NCBI GenBank assembly: GCA_965224675.1
Contig: CBDDAA010000004.1
Coordinates: forward strand, 434,001 to 498,000
Source: UBA7957 sp965224675
Lineage (GTDB): Bacteria; Pseudomonadota; Gammaproteobacteria; Granulosicoccales; Granulosicoccaceae
Direction: 5' to 3'
Length of the DNA stretch: 64,000 nucleotides
Shown here one piece after another: positions 1-8,632 of this stretch (position 1 is the stretch's first letter; each line of letters begins with the position of its first letter). Under the pieces are notes generated by a model, which saw only the letters and a program-made list of their open reading frames with translations, was not told the origin of the DNA and ran no database searches. The translations under genes were made by a program, and so were the position numbers.

Positions 1-654
1 GAGTTTGTCTGAGATACTGGTTGTTTCCAACATGATTTTCTCTACCCGCTGCAGCTGATGAAGGTCCAACGCCAGTTTTGTTAGCGAATCAGCTTTGAAA
101 TTACTGGCGATACGCTTGAATTGTGCAGTTTTGGCGTCCAGTAGAATCATAGCTGGGAACAAAGGACGCTGCAGGCGTACCAGTAGTGTAGAGAATTCTT
201 TTTGCAGTTTTTGCGTGTGCTCTCTTGCCGTGTTTCGTTGTTGCACTATGTTTTCGAATTCATCCAGATTCAAACTAATGTGATAAACCAAAGCACGGAT
301 CGCCAACAAAGACTTATGTTCAAAGCGCCGCTGTTCAAGACGTTTAAGGAGTTGCTTTAATTGTGTGAGCTGTTTTGGGATATCGAGTTCAGTGCCGCCT
401 TGACCCGTTGCGGAACGAGTAAGGATCAAAGGTGCCGCACCAACAATGCGTTCAACTTGCCGAGACAGCCGCAATGCATCGGTTGCGACCGGAGCACTTT
501 CTTCAGTTATATGCTGCACTGCATTACGTAGTCGGTGGAACGAGAACAGTGCCGCAGAAGTCGATAGACTCGCCAGGGTGCAGATGCCAAGGAATGCTAA
601 AAGTAGTCGTCCCCTAACGCTAAATATCTTAATCCACAACAAAGTAACTACCAT
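1..654 (-). CDS. Membrane sensor protein, probable histidine kinase (N-terminal part, cut by window edge)
   Basis: The minus-strand frame stays open from an ATG at 654 to the window edge, giving about 218 residues. The start contains a basic-flanked membrane segment (about residues 3-33, with an FSVRGRLLLAF motif), followed by a long helical region rich in Arg, Gln and Leu heptads. This is the pattern of the periplasmic sensor region of TorS-type (often hybrid) histidine kinases: short cytoplasmic N-terminus, TM1, helical bundle. The kinase domains would lie left of the window, so the enzymatic class is inferred, not seen. The ATG lies inside the last codons of the broken LivJ-type gene (26-nt overlap), so the two were probably translationally coupled, with the binding protein acting as the ligand-sensing partner. 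It could instead be a chemoreceptor or a diguanylate cyclase with the same kind of input domain. Confidence 0.6.
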   Translation of the reverse strand, partial: MVVTLLWIKIFSVRGRLLLAFLGICTLASLSTSAALFSFHRLRNAVQHITEESAPVATDALRLSRQVERIVGAAPLILTRSATGQGGTELDIPKQLTQLKQLLKRLEQRRFEHKSLLAIRALVYHISLNLDEFENIVQQRNTAREHTQKLQKEFSTLLVRLQRPLFPAMILLDAKTAQFKRIASNFKADSLTKLALDLHQLQRVEKIMLETTSISDKL

Positions 655-1136
655 CACGCCATTCATACCAGACGTAGCTATGTTTCACCAGATCACCTTT
701 TTCGTCAAAAGAAAGTTGTCCCAAAGCTGTATTGAAAGTATTTTTACCTAGTGCGGTTGATATATTTGCACTATCCAATGTGCCTGCTTTTTTTACAGCC
801 TGAGCCCAGATCTGAATCGCAACGTAGGTATGAATTGTATATCCTTCCGGATCATATTGTTCGCTGCGAAAGCGCTTAACCAATTCAACGGCCTCGGCGC
901 GGGATCGAGGATCAATATCGAAAGTGAAACGGGCACCTTCGCCTGAATTACCTGCGATGAGCCAATACCCCGCCAGCAGAGTTAATATCATCCACAGCCA
1001 GTTGAGCACCTCGCCTGAACTGCTCCCCCGACCAGGCTTTAGGTCCGCTCATCGGACCTGCGACACCGATCAGGATATCTGCCAAGCCAGGCAGACTGAT
1101 CAACAACAGCAAAGGAAGTAGTCTGATAGGTCTCAT
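629..1136 (-). pseudogene. LivJ-type periplasmic binding protein gene with a large internal deletion
   Basis: Two pieces of one protein family lie head to tail in different frames. The frame from 1136 encodes a signal peptide and the typical mature N-terminus of a branched-chain amino acid-type binding protein (ILIGVAGPMSG, then AQLAVDDINSAGG), and stops at 948. The second piece, in another frame from about 970 to 629, encodes the typical C-terminus (GEGARFTFDIDPRSRAE, YDPEGYTIHTYVAIQIWAQA, GQLSFDEKGDLV). A complete family member has roughly 230-260 residues between these blocks, so about 700 bp are missing at the junction near 950-970, and the reading frame is broken. The remaining gene cannot make a two-lobed ligand-binding protein. 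It lies directly upstream of a membrane sensor gene that it probably once served. An assembly error is the main alternative. Confidence 0.75.
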
Positions 1137-1396
1137 TTCTCACCTCATGATTGAACATGCATTATCCAATACCTTTGTTTCTGTAGTATTTCTAAATGCT
1201 GAGTTTTGTTTCAATTGTTTCAGTCTGATAATATCGTGAAGCTTATGGATACCCAATGAGCCTCGGTCACTTCGGATTTTATGCTAAAAATATAGGATGA
1301 ATTCAAGAAAAGATGGATTAATATGAAGGTGGGAATATTTTTTCTGCTCCCCCTGGTTTAGTAGTTACAAAACATAAATGCAGTTGGACTAACTAT

Positions 1397-2179
1397 TTAT
1401 AAAAGGACATCGGTATCTTCTAGCTTAAACAGTTCAATTGCATTTTGATTCAGCTTCTTGGCTAAATATTCGGCAGGTTCTTCACGGAGTTGGCAAAAAA
1501 CGGAAAACACTTCTTGCAAATAGGCGGGTTTGTTTAATTCCCCACGGTATTTGGCCGGAGGCTGATCAGGCGCATCGGTTTCCAGCATCAAACTATCCAA
1601 GGGCAGGTCTCTGATTAATTTGCGTATCTTGGTCGCTCGGTCATAACTGATCGCACCGCCAAAACTCAGCTTAAAGCCTAAATCAATCAAACGTTCAGCT
1701 TGTTGGTGACTGCCGTTAAAGCTATGTATAACACCTCGGCGGAGCTGATTTTTTTTAATTTCCAGAATGACATCTTCAACTGCCCGGTTTGCGTGAATTA
1801 CAGCGGGTAAGCCAAACTCAATGGCGATATTAATTTGCTCTGAAAATATCAGCTTTTGCTTCTTCTTATCGGGACTGTTAATAAAATAATCCAGACCACA
1901 TTCACCCACTGCAAAGGCTTTCTCTTTTTTTAACCACGTTCTCAGTTCAGTCAAATGTGACATTAGATGCTCATCCATAAACAGCGGGTGCAGCCCATAA
2001 CAGGGATACAAATTGGGTGTTTTTTTGCATAGCGCTTTCACGCGACGCCAACTGGATGCAGATACTGCTGGAATAATTTGTATCACCACCCCTGCCTGAC
2101 AGGCTTGGTCAAGGGTTTGCTGACGGACTTGGTCAAGGCGTGGGTCATCTAAGTGGCTATGCGTGTCTATCAGATACAT
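1397..2179 (-). CDS. TatD-family metal-dependent hydrolase, YjjV-like
   Basis: 260-residue TatD-family hydrolase (TIM barrel, divalent metal). Metal-ligand motifs are all visible: H7 and H9 in THSHLDD, E93 in VGECGLDY, H129 in VIHANRA, H152 in IHSFNGS and D202 in LETDAPD. The C-terminal half (SHQQAERLIDLGFK, then LRDLPLDSLMLETDAPD-like text) resembles E. coli YjjV more than TatD or YcfH. Family members have 3'-5' exonuclease or DNase activity and have been linked to DNA repair and D-aminoacyl-tRNA processing; the substrate of the YjjV branch is not settled. The gene stands alone, divergent from the YpfJ-type peptidase gene. The ATG at 2179 fits the family N-terminus. Confidence 0.88.
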   Translation of the reverse strand: MYLIDTHSHLDDPRLDQVRQQTLDQACQAGVVIQIIPAVSASSWRRVKALCKKTPNLYPCYGLHPLFMDEHLMSHLTELRTWLKKEKAFAVGECGLDYFINSPDKKKQKLIFSEQINIAIEFGLPAVIHANRAVEDVILEIKKNQLRRGVIHSFNGSHQQAERLIDLGFKLSFGGAISYDRATKIRKLIRDLPLDSLMLETDAPDQPPAKYRGELNKPAYLQEVFSVFCQLREEPAEYLAKKLNQNAIELFKLEDTDVLL

Positions 2180-2403
2180 CTAAATGTAACCTACATTTCA
2201 AGTTGAAAAATTGAGCTAAGCCTTGTGATCTTGATCTTTTTTCCTGATGATTGTTGTGTAGTGATGCAGATAACATGACACAGAAACAAATACAGATTTT
2301 AAGCTTGTATGTACCCATTAACGACCGACTTCGCGAATTGATCCGGGAATGCTAGAATAGCATAGCAAATAGAGACAAGTGTCCGTTTAAAAAGGTGATA
2401 AAT

Positions 2404-3252
2404 ATGCGTTGGAGACGTGTCAGACAAAGTAAAAACGTTGAGGATAGACGAGGCCGCAGAGGTGTAGGTCGTGGTATTAAGATGGGCGGAGGCCTGGGAA
2501 CCTTGCTGTTGGTTTTGCTCGGTTTATTTATGGGTCAGGATATTACGCAGATGCTTGGTGGGTTTCTGGGCCAGTCTGAATCTGTTGACTATGAGCAAAA
2601 TACAGTTGCTGAGAATGACGAGAACAAGCAGTTTGTTTCAGCAATTTTGGCCTCTACTGAAGATGTATGGAAACAACAATTCAGCCGCAGGGGGGCACGT
2701 TACCAGGAGCCAAAATTGATTTTGTTCTCGGGTCAGGTGCGTTCTGCCTGTGGCATGGCAACGGCGGCCTCGGGCCCATTTTATTGTCCCGGTGATGATC
2801 AGGTTTATATCGATTTGGTGTTTTATCGCGAGTTGGAAAAAATGGGTGGAGTGGGTGATTTTGCCCGGGCTTATGTTTTAGGCCACGAAGTGGGTCATCA
2901 TGTGCAAAATCAACTGGGTATTTCAATGGCCGTGCAAAATGCTCGCAGCCAGGTAAGTAAGGCCGAAGGTAACGCCCTGTCTGTAAAGGCCGAGTTACAA
3001 GCCGATTGTTATGCAGGGGTGTGGGCGCACCATGCGCATCAGCAAAGTCATTTGTTGGAAGAGGGTGACATCGAAGAAGGCTTGCAAACCGCTGCTGCAA
3101 TCGGTGACGATCAGATGATGAGACGCGCGGGTCAGTATGTGCGGCCTGATTCTTTCACTCACGGCACTTCAAAGCAACGTGCACGTTGGTTTTTAACAGG
3201 GCTTAAATCCGGCGAAATGGAGTCTTGCGATACTCTGCCACTTTCTCAATAA
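2404..3252 (+). CDS. ypfJ: YpfJ-type neutral zinc metallopeptidase
   Basis: 282-residue membrane-anchored putative zinc metallopeptidase. Order: basic N-terminal stretch (RWRRVRQSKNVEDRRG, the family hallmark), one membrane segment at about residues 28-50, a linker, and a C-terminal catalytic domain with the HEVGHH motif (H161, E162, H165) and the conserved QADCYAGVWAHH and PDSFTHGTS blocks. The length matches E. coli YpfJ. An in-frame GTG lies 9 nt upstream (2395), but ATG 2404 is preferred because family members begin MRW and AAAGGTG sits just upstream as a ribosome binding site. The catalytic domain should face the periplasm. The physiological substrate is unknown. The next gene begins 34 nt downstream on the same strand. 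Confidence 0.88.
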   Translation: MRWRRVRQSKNVEDRRGRRGVGRGIKMGGGLGTLLLVLLGLFMGQDITQMLGGFLGQSESVDYEQNTVAENDENKQFVSAILASTEDVWKQQFSRRGARYQEPKLILFSGQVRSACGMATAASGPFYCPGDDQVYIDLVFYRELEKMGGVGDFARAYVLGHEVGHHVQNQLGISMAVQNARSQVSKAEGNALSVKAELQADCYAGVWAHHAHQQSHLLEEGDIEEGLQTAAAIGDDQMMRRAGQYVRPDSFTHGTSKQRARWFLTGLKSGEMESCDTLPLSQ

Positions 3253-3286
3253 TTTTTTTCGCTTCAAATAAAAAGCAGAGACAGAT

Positions 3287-4138
3287 GTGAAGTTTAGTTT
3301 GCAAGAGTTTAGGGACTGGAAGTTTAAATCCATAACCCTTTTGGGCATGTCTGGAGTAGGCAAAACTACCTTGGCAAATATGTTAAGGTCCAGTCAATGG
3401 TTTCATTACTCGGGTGACTATCGAATTGGTACCCGGTATTTGAATGAGGCCATTCTCGACAATATAAAAATACAAGCCATGCAGGTACCTTTTCTAAGGG
3501 ATTTGCTATTGTCAGATTCACTATATATGTCTAACAATATAACGGTTGATCACTTGAAGCCTGTTTCAGCATTTTTAGGAAAAATTGGTGATCCGGAATT
3601 AGGTGGGTTATCACAAACTGAATTCAAGCGACGACAACGATTGCATCATAAGGCCGAAGTATCGGCAATGATGGATGTGCCAGGATTTATTGAAAAAGCA
3701 CGGGCAGTATATGGATATCAGTACTTTTTAAATGATGTTGGTGGCAGCTTGTGTGAGTTGGAAGACACAACGGTGCTTAAACTACTTGCCAGTCACACGA
3801 TGATCTTATATATAAAAGCCAGTGAGCAGGAAGAAAAACAATTAATTGAGCGTGCAGAAAATAACCCTAAACCGCTCTACTACAGGGAATCGTTTTTAGA
3901 TGAACAGCTGGATATTTACCGTTCGCAGAATCAGATTGACTATATCTCGACAATAAATCCCGAACATTTTGCAAAGTGGGTATTTCCTCGCTTATTTAGT
4001 TATCGCGTGCCCCGCTACGAAGAAATAGCAAATACATATGGCTATACTGTTAGCGCCGGGGATATATATAAAGTGAAGACTGAAGGAGAGTTTTTGGATT
4101 TGCTGGAGCGCACGGTTGCAATAAAAAATCAATCATGA
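3287..4138 (+). CDS. Uncharacterised P-loop NTPase
   Basis: 283-residue soluble protein of unknown function with a GTG start. A textbook Walker A (GMSGVGKTT, residues 20-28) follows a short beta-strand, and the small size and the SGDYRIGTRYLNE block after it recall shikimate/adenylate-kinase-like folds rather than an AAA+ motor. A hydrophobic strand (TMILYIKAS) may carry the other half of the nucleotide site. The C-terminal third has conserved-looking aromatic and basic residues (FPRLFSYRVPRYEEIANTYGYTV). I see no membrane segment and no known accessory domain. It lies between the zinc peptidase and metA, 41 nt before the latter, and may be cotranscribed with metA. A small-molecule kinase is possible but unproven. 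Confidence 0.6.
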   Translation: MKFSLQEFRDWKFKSITLLGMSGVGKTTLANMLRSSQWFHYSGDYRIGTRYLNEAILDNIKIQAMQVPFLRDLLLSDSLYMSNNITVDHLKPVSAFLGKIGDPELGGLSQTEFKRRQRLHHKAEVSAMMDVPGFIEKARAVYGYQYFLNDVGGSLCELEDTTVLKLLASHTMILYIKASEQEEKQLIERAENNPKPLYYRESFLDEQLDIYRSQNQIDYISTINPEHFAKWVFPRLFSYRVPRYEEIANTYGYTVSAGDIYKVKTEGEFLDLLERTVAIKNQS

Positions 4139-4179
4139 AATTGCCCGATTTGTCAGAAAACGTATAATAGAATAGCTAT

Positions 4180-5253
4180 ATGCCAATAGTAGCCCACAAC
4201 GATTTACCTGCATATCAATACTTAAGCAAGCAGGGTATGACTGTGTTGACGCCTGAACGGGCAAGGCATCAGGACATACGTGACTTGCATTTTGGTTTAT
4301 TGAATATGATGCCTGATGCAGCACTGGCTGCAACAGAGCGGCAGTTTTTTCGTCTGGTGGGTGAAAGTAATCCGATTGCCCAGTTTTATATGCATCCATT
4401 CACTGTACCTGAGGTGAAACGGGGTGCAAAAGGTCAGGCGCATATTGATACTTATTATGAATCCTTCTCATCAATAAAAGAAGCTGGGCTGGATGGATTA
4501 ATTATTACTGGGGCGAATGTAACACGGGCTAATTTGGCAGAAGAGCCGTTTTGGGAACCACTGGTAGATGTTTTTAATTGGGCGCAGAAGAATGTGACAT
4601 CGGTGCTGTGTTCCTGCCTTGCATCACACGCAGTATTGCAGTCCCAACATGGAATTCTTCGAGAACACCTCAGTAAGAAAATGTGGGGGGTTTTCCCTCA
4701 CACCGTTGTGGATTTAACACATCCGCTTGTCAAAGATGTTAATACTTTGTTTGATGTGCCACATTCTCGCTTCAATCAGATTACCCGTAAACAAATCGAA
4801 GCAGAGGGATTGCATGTATTGGTCGAGAGCCAACATGCCGGAGTGCATTTAGCGGTTAGTAAAGATGGTATACGCACCGTATATTTTCAAGGACATCCGG
4901 AGTTTGATGTCATTTCGTTATTGAAGGAATATAAACGAGAGGTTGGTCTTTTTATGTCCGGTTTACTCACAGAATATCCTCCATTCCCTAAAAACTACTT
5001 TTCACCTACAGCACAGGCAATATTTGATGAGTATCAGGAAAGGTGCATTCTATCCTTATCAGAAGGACGCCCTGCCCCTGTATTTCCTGAAGCCGAAGTC
5101 CGATCGGCTCTACACAATACGTGGCACGATACAGGTAAGGCAGTAGTCGGGAACTGGATTGGCCTGATTTATCAAATTACCAGTAACGAGCGCAATAAAC
5201 CTTTCATGGATAGCGTTAACCCTAATGATCCTATCAGCTGGTTGGAGTACTAG
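4180..5253 (+). CDS. metA: MetA-family homoserine O-acyltransferase, divergent
   Basis: 357-residue class I glutamine-amidotransferase-like acyltransferase of the MetA family, which activates homoserine with succinyl- or acetyl-CoA at the first committed step of methionine synthesis. Alignable landmarks: LHFGLLNMMPDAA at the N-terminus, the nucleophile C146 in CSCLASHA, PHSRFNQI, and the H239/E241 pair in GHPEFD. It differs from the enteric enzyme: about 50 residues longer at the C-terminus, the substrate loop after the DGLIITGA strand reads NVTRANL instead of the usual PLGLV-like text, and the residue after the nucleophile is Leu, not Trp. Acyl specificity therefore cannot be assigned, and a related serine or homoserine acyltransferase role is possible. 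It starts 41 nt after the P-loop NTPase gene; a long hairpin follows its stop codon. Confidence 0.78.
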   Translation: MPIVAHNDLPAYQYLSKQGMTVLTPERARHQDIRDLHFGLLNMMPDAALAATERQFFRLVGESNPIAQFYMHPFTVPEVKRGAKGQAHIDTYYESFSSIKEAGLDGLIITGANVTRANLAEEPFWEPLVDVFNWAQKNVTSVLCSCLASHAVLQSQHGILREHLSKKMWGVFPHTVVDLTHPLVKDVNTLFDVPHSRFNQITRKQIEAEGLHVLVESQHAGVHLAVSKDGIRTVYFQGHPEFDVISLLKEYKREVGLFMSGLLTEYPPFPKNYFSPTAQAIFDEYQERCILSLSEGRPAPVFPEAEVRSALHNTWHDTGKAVVGNWIGLIYQITSNERNKPFMDSVNPNDPISWLEY

Positions 5254-5316
5254 GGGTCGTTCTCAATCCTGGATTCGATTATCCTGAAAATAGGGCTTTA
5301 GTGTAACTTTGATCAT

Positions 5317-5358
5317 CCCGTTATGGGTTCCCTCGAATATATGGGAATCCATAACGGG
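5317..5358. terminator. Long hairpin between convergent metA and phosphoribulokinase genes
   Basis: Two 16-bp arms (5317-5332 CCCGTTATGGGTTCCC and 5343-5358) pair with one mismatch around a 10-nt loop. It sits between the stop codons of two convergent genes, so it probably acts as a shared terminator, although neither side has a strong T-run. A protein-binding or repeat-derived palindrome is the alternative. Confidence 0.55.
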
Positions 5359-5391
5359 TTTGACAGATTGTTACCAGCTGTTAATTGCCGG

Positions 5392-6273
5392 TCAATCAAG
5401 CATGCGATGGATGATAGGTGTAAGGATTAATTCCATTGCCAGGCCCATTTTTCCTCCTGGTACCACGATTGTATTTCTACGCGATAAAAATGAATCGTGT
5501 AAAAGAGCGAGTAAATATTGGAAATCGACATCAAATTTCCGAGGATGACTAAATCGAATGACGACCAGACTTTCATCCGCGCTTGGTATATCGCGTGCAA
5601 TGAATGGATTTGATGTATCGACAATAGGCACACGCTGAAAGTTTACGTCCGTACGTGAAAACTGGGGGGCGATGTGGTTGGTGTAGTCGGGCATTCGTCG
5701 AAGTATGGTATCGACAATTGCTTCTGCAGAATACCCACGTTCTGCACTGTCCCGATGTATTTTTTGAATCCACTCCAGATTTACGCTCGGAACAACACCA
5801 ACACCAAGATCAACATATTGTGCTACATCGTAGCCATCGCCAGCTACCAGGCCGTGCAGTCCTTCGTAAAAGAGGATGTCTGTTCCGATAGGGATGTTCT
5901 CCCAAGGTGTAAATTCGCCTGATTTGCACTTGCAACCGAGGCGCTTATTGTGTGCAGCCGCTTCTTCTTCATTGTGTAGGTAATAGCGCTTATTACCTGA
6001 ACAAGACTCGCCATAACTCTTGAACAGGTTTTCAAGTGCTTTGAAATCATTCGCTTCAGGACCAAAATGGCTAAAGTGATTGTTTCCGTCTTTCTCTGCT
6101 TTCTCTACTGCTGCATTGAACTCTGTTCGTGTCATGCTATGGAAACTATCGCCTTCAACGACTGCAGGGTTGATATCTTCGCGCCTGAAAATATTTTCAA
6201 AGGCCTGTTTTACAAAAGTTGTTCCTGCGCCGGATGATCCCGTGACCGCAACGACTGGATGTTTTTTTGACAT
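5392..6273 (-). CDS. Phosphoribulokinase (bacterial class I type)
   Basis: 293-residue phosphoribulokinase-type P-loop kinase, which would phosphorylate ribulose 5-phosphate to ribulose 1,5-bisphosphate. Seen: P-loop GSSGAGTT (residues 12-19), VEGDSFHSMTR with the catalytic-type Asp, a basic loop with HNEEEAAAHNKR, the Walker-B-like LFYEGLHG, and IQKIHRD. Length and motifs fit the octameric proteobacterial class. ATG 6273 is chosen: the open frame begins with a TTG five codons earlier, but family members start just before KHPVVAVTGSSGAG. No RuBisCO or other Calvin-cycle gene is in the window. Orphan enzymes of this class (PrkB in enterics) occur in heterotrophic gammaproteobacteria without carbon fixation, so the true role and substrate are open. 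Confidence 0.85.
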   Translation of the reverse strand: MSKKHPVVAVTGSSGAGTTFVKQAFENIFRREDINPAVVEGDSFHSMTRTEFNAAVEKAEKDGNNHFSHFGPEANDFKALENLFKSYGESCSGNKRYYLHNEEEAAAHNKRLGCKCKSGEFTPWENIPIGTDILFYEGLHGLVAGDGYDVAQYVDLGVGVVPSVNLEWIQKIHRDSAERGYSAEAIVDTILRRMPDYTNHIAPQFSRTDVNFQRVPIVDTSNPFIARDIPSADESLVVIRFSHPRKFDVDFQYLLALLHDSFLSRRNTIVVPGGKMGLAMELILTPIIHRMLD

Positions 6274-6623
6274 AGATATAAGCCCCAATTTTATAATATT
6301 TGAAAATGTTCAATCTTGAATCTTTGGTCCATGACTAATCGATTGTTGGATAATAATGAGAAGTGCGCAGAGAAAAGTGATTGACTGGACCTGTGCTCAT
6401 TGTTATCGGATCCGCAGTTCTATTACAACTTCCAATAACACGATTCTTTTTACATCCGTGGTAACGAGAATCAGGGAAATCCAGGTTGTTGCACTTACGG
6501 GTAATAGATCAGTTTTTCTAAAAACGGCTTCCTGCGTTCCGTTTTCAATAAATTAGCGTGTGTTTATTGGGAGTCTATGTTTATACGGGACTTCTACCGA
6601 TGCACAGCCTATATCAGCAAAAA
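6274..6623. other. Intergenic region without a recognisable gene
   Basis: About 350 bp between phosphoribulokinase and the SLC13-type transporter, both on the minus strand. The AT-rich stretch next to 6290-6320 could hold the kinase promoter, but no clear -35/-10 pair is convincing. An open frame at 6356-6556 has no ribosome binding site or recognisable protein features and is not called. Confidence 0.5.
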
Positions 6624-8480
6624 TTAAAAAACAATATTCAACATTACCAAGCTAACTACTAAAAAGAGGATAGTCATTATGCCACCAGCGCGCATAAAAT
6701 CGGCAACCTGATAACCTCCAGGACCCATTATGAGTGCATTGACCTGATGTGTAGGGATGAGAAAGGAGTTTGATGTGGAAATAGCGACCGTCATCGCAAA
6801 AATAGCCGGATCTGCACCGGCGCCTATGGCTATATTAACCGCCAAAGGAACGAGCAATACGGTTGCACCTACATTTGACATAACAAGTGTGAAAAAAGTT
6901 GAAAGCAATGCGATTGCGGCTTGTAACATCCAGATAGGTACATCGCCAAGCAGTATGAGTGTTTTTTGTGCAATCCAGGCGGCTGTACCCGTTGATTCAA
7001 CAGCCAGGCCTAACGGAATAAGGCTAGCCAGTAAAAACACGGTTTGCCAGCTAACCGCTTCATAGGCTTCATCAATACTAAGTACACCCGTTATAATCAT
7101 ACCAACAGCGCCCACTAACAGCGCCACTGATAGCAATAAGTCCGTAAATAGAATAAGAAATAGGGCGATGGAAAAAAAAATCAGTGCCAGGCGTACTTTT
7201 TCGGGACGTAGCTCTTCATACTTGTGATCGGTAACAACGGCAAAATCATTGTTGTTGGATAGTTTGTGTATGTCTTTCCAGGCCGCATGAACGACAAGAG
7301 TATCTCCTGGTTGAAGCACGGTATCAGCAAATGATTTTTCTATGACCAATTCAGATCGAAAAATCTGCAGTATATTTGTGCCGTAGCTTCTGCGAGGTTT
7401 GATTTCACTAATTTTTTTACCAATCAATGATGAGCCGGGTGGAATTACCATTTCGGCAATTCCGCTATATTGAGCATTTAATACATCGGCAAAGCGGTCG
7501 GGTTCGCCTTTACTCTCCCAGCCAAATGCCTCACAGAACATCTCGATCTGCTCACGGTCACCCATTACTCCGACAACGGTATTTGCCCAGATCATTTCGT
7601 CTGTTGCGGGTGGGATCTTGACAACGTCACCGTTATACAGGGCCACAACAAAAGGTAGATCAGGGTAATTATCGGCGACTTGCTGGATCGTCATACCCAA
7701 CATCGGGCTATCAATCATTACCCTTGCTTCGACCAGTTCACCCTGTATTTGATAAGTGCGTTCGAAGTAATCTGATGCTCTGGACGTTTTACCTTCATCT
7801 TCCTTGGCCTTAGGCAATATAAAACGCCCAGCGACCATAAAGTAAATAATGCCAACAAAAATAAGTGCTATACCAATTGGTGTTACAGAAAAGAGGCTGA
7901 ATCCAACCATTTGCTGATCGGCGGGTAGTGATTTATTTGAAGTAACCAATAAGTCATTGAGCAATATTAGCGGACTGGAGCCGATTAATGTGATGGTGCC
8001 GCCAAGGATAGCGCAAAATCCCATTGGCATTAACATACGTGACATGGGCAAGCCCGTGCGCCGGGATATACGGCTAACTACGGGTAGAAAAAGGGCCGCA
8101 GCGCCCACATTCTGCATAAAACTTGAGATAAAACCCACTGTAGCAGATATAAGCGGGATAATCCGAGCCTCAGATGTGCCACCTTTTTTCAGGATGATTG
8201 CAGCTACCCTTGACATTATGCCGGTTTTATCAAGGCCGGCGCCTAGTATCATAACAGCAATGATGGAAAGGACTGCATTACTGGAAAATCCAGTGAACAA
8301 CTCACGGATGTCAACAAGTGGTTCAAGGCCAGGGATCATGGTGGTCAATCCCAGCAGAACCATAACCAGAATAGCCGCAACATCGACCCGCACTCTTTCT
8401 GATACAAACAAATAAATGGTAAACGCCAGTATGGCAAGAACCAATATCATTTCGTTGCTCAGTGCGATTTGCTCAGGCAT
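6624..8480 (-). CDS. SLC13/DASS-type permease with two RCK_C (TrkA-C) domains
   Basis: 618-residue inner-membrane transporter of the divalent anion:sodium symporter superfamily. Order: six or so N-terminal membrane helices (about residues 8-215, with SSNAVLSIIAVMILGAGLDKTG and SFMQNVGAAALFLPV), a cytosolic insert carrying two TrkA-C-like regulatory domains (about 240-320 and 335-405, the second with PPGSSLIGKKISEI and LQPGDTLVVHA), then the C-terminal helices with the family signature (MSNVGATVLLVPLAVNIA and STSNSFLIPTHQVNALI). Relatives such as E. coli YfbS and the cyanobacterial SLT proteins move sulfate, carboxylates or other anions, so the substrate cannot be assigned. It stands alone, with 143 bp to the phosphoribulokinase side lacking any partner gene. 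Confidence 0.85.
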   Translation of the reverse strand: MPEQIALSNEMILVLAILAFTIYLFVSERVRVDVAAILVMVLLGLTTMIPGLEPLVDIRELFTGFSSNAVLSIIAVMILGAGLDKTGIMSRVAAIILKKGGTSEARIIPLISATVGFISSFMQNVGAAALFLPVVSRISRRTGLPMSRMLMPMGFCAILGGTITLIGSSPLILLNDLLVTSNKSLPADQQMVGFSLFSVTPIGIALIFVGIIYFMVAGRFILPKAKEDEGKTSRASDYFERTYQIQGELVEARVMIDSPMLGMTIQQVADNYPDLPFVVALYNGDVVKIPPATDEMIWANTVVGVMGDREQIEMFCEAFGWESKGEPDRFADVLNAQYSGIAEMVIPPGSSLIGKKISEIKPRRSYGTNILQIFRSELVIEKSFADTVLQPGDTLVVHAAWKDIHKLSNNNDFAVVTDHKYEELRPEKVRLALIFFSIALFLILFTDLLLSVALLVGAVGMIITGVLSIDEAYEAVSWQTVFLLASLIPLGLAVESTGTAAWIAQKTLILLGDVPIWMLQAAIALLSTFFTLVMSNVGATVLLVPLAVNIAIGAGADPAIFAMTVAISTSNSFLIPTHQVNALIMGPGGYQVADFMRAGGIMTILFLVVSLVMLNIVF

Positions 8481-8632
8481 AGATTTTTATTTTTGAAGGT
8501 GACTTCGGATAATTCCGAAAATGGCGGTAGGGCGCCAATATGAACGTAAGGTACATTAATCCTACTTAACCATGCAATTATAGGGAGTTTATGCCAAATT
8601 TTCCACGCTATGTAAGCTCTAAAGTACGTTTT

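Noticed and set aside
2681..3100. Long minus-strand open frame opposite the YpfJ-type gene
   Set aside because: It is a shadow of a well-supported coding region and encodes no recognisable protein.
6356..6556. Open frame of 66 codons between phosphoribulokinase and the SLC13 transporter
   Set aside because: No ribosome binding site, no recognisable domain, and low-complexity composition; it lies in a region that must hold a promoter for the minus-strand gene.
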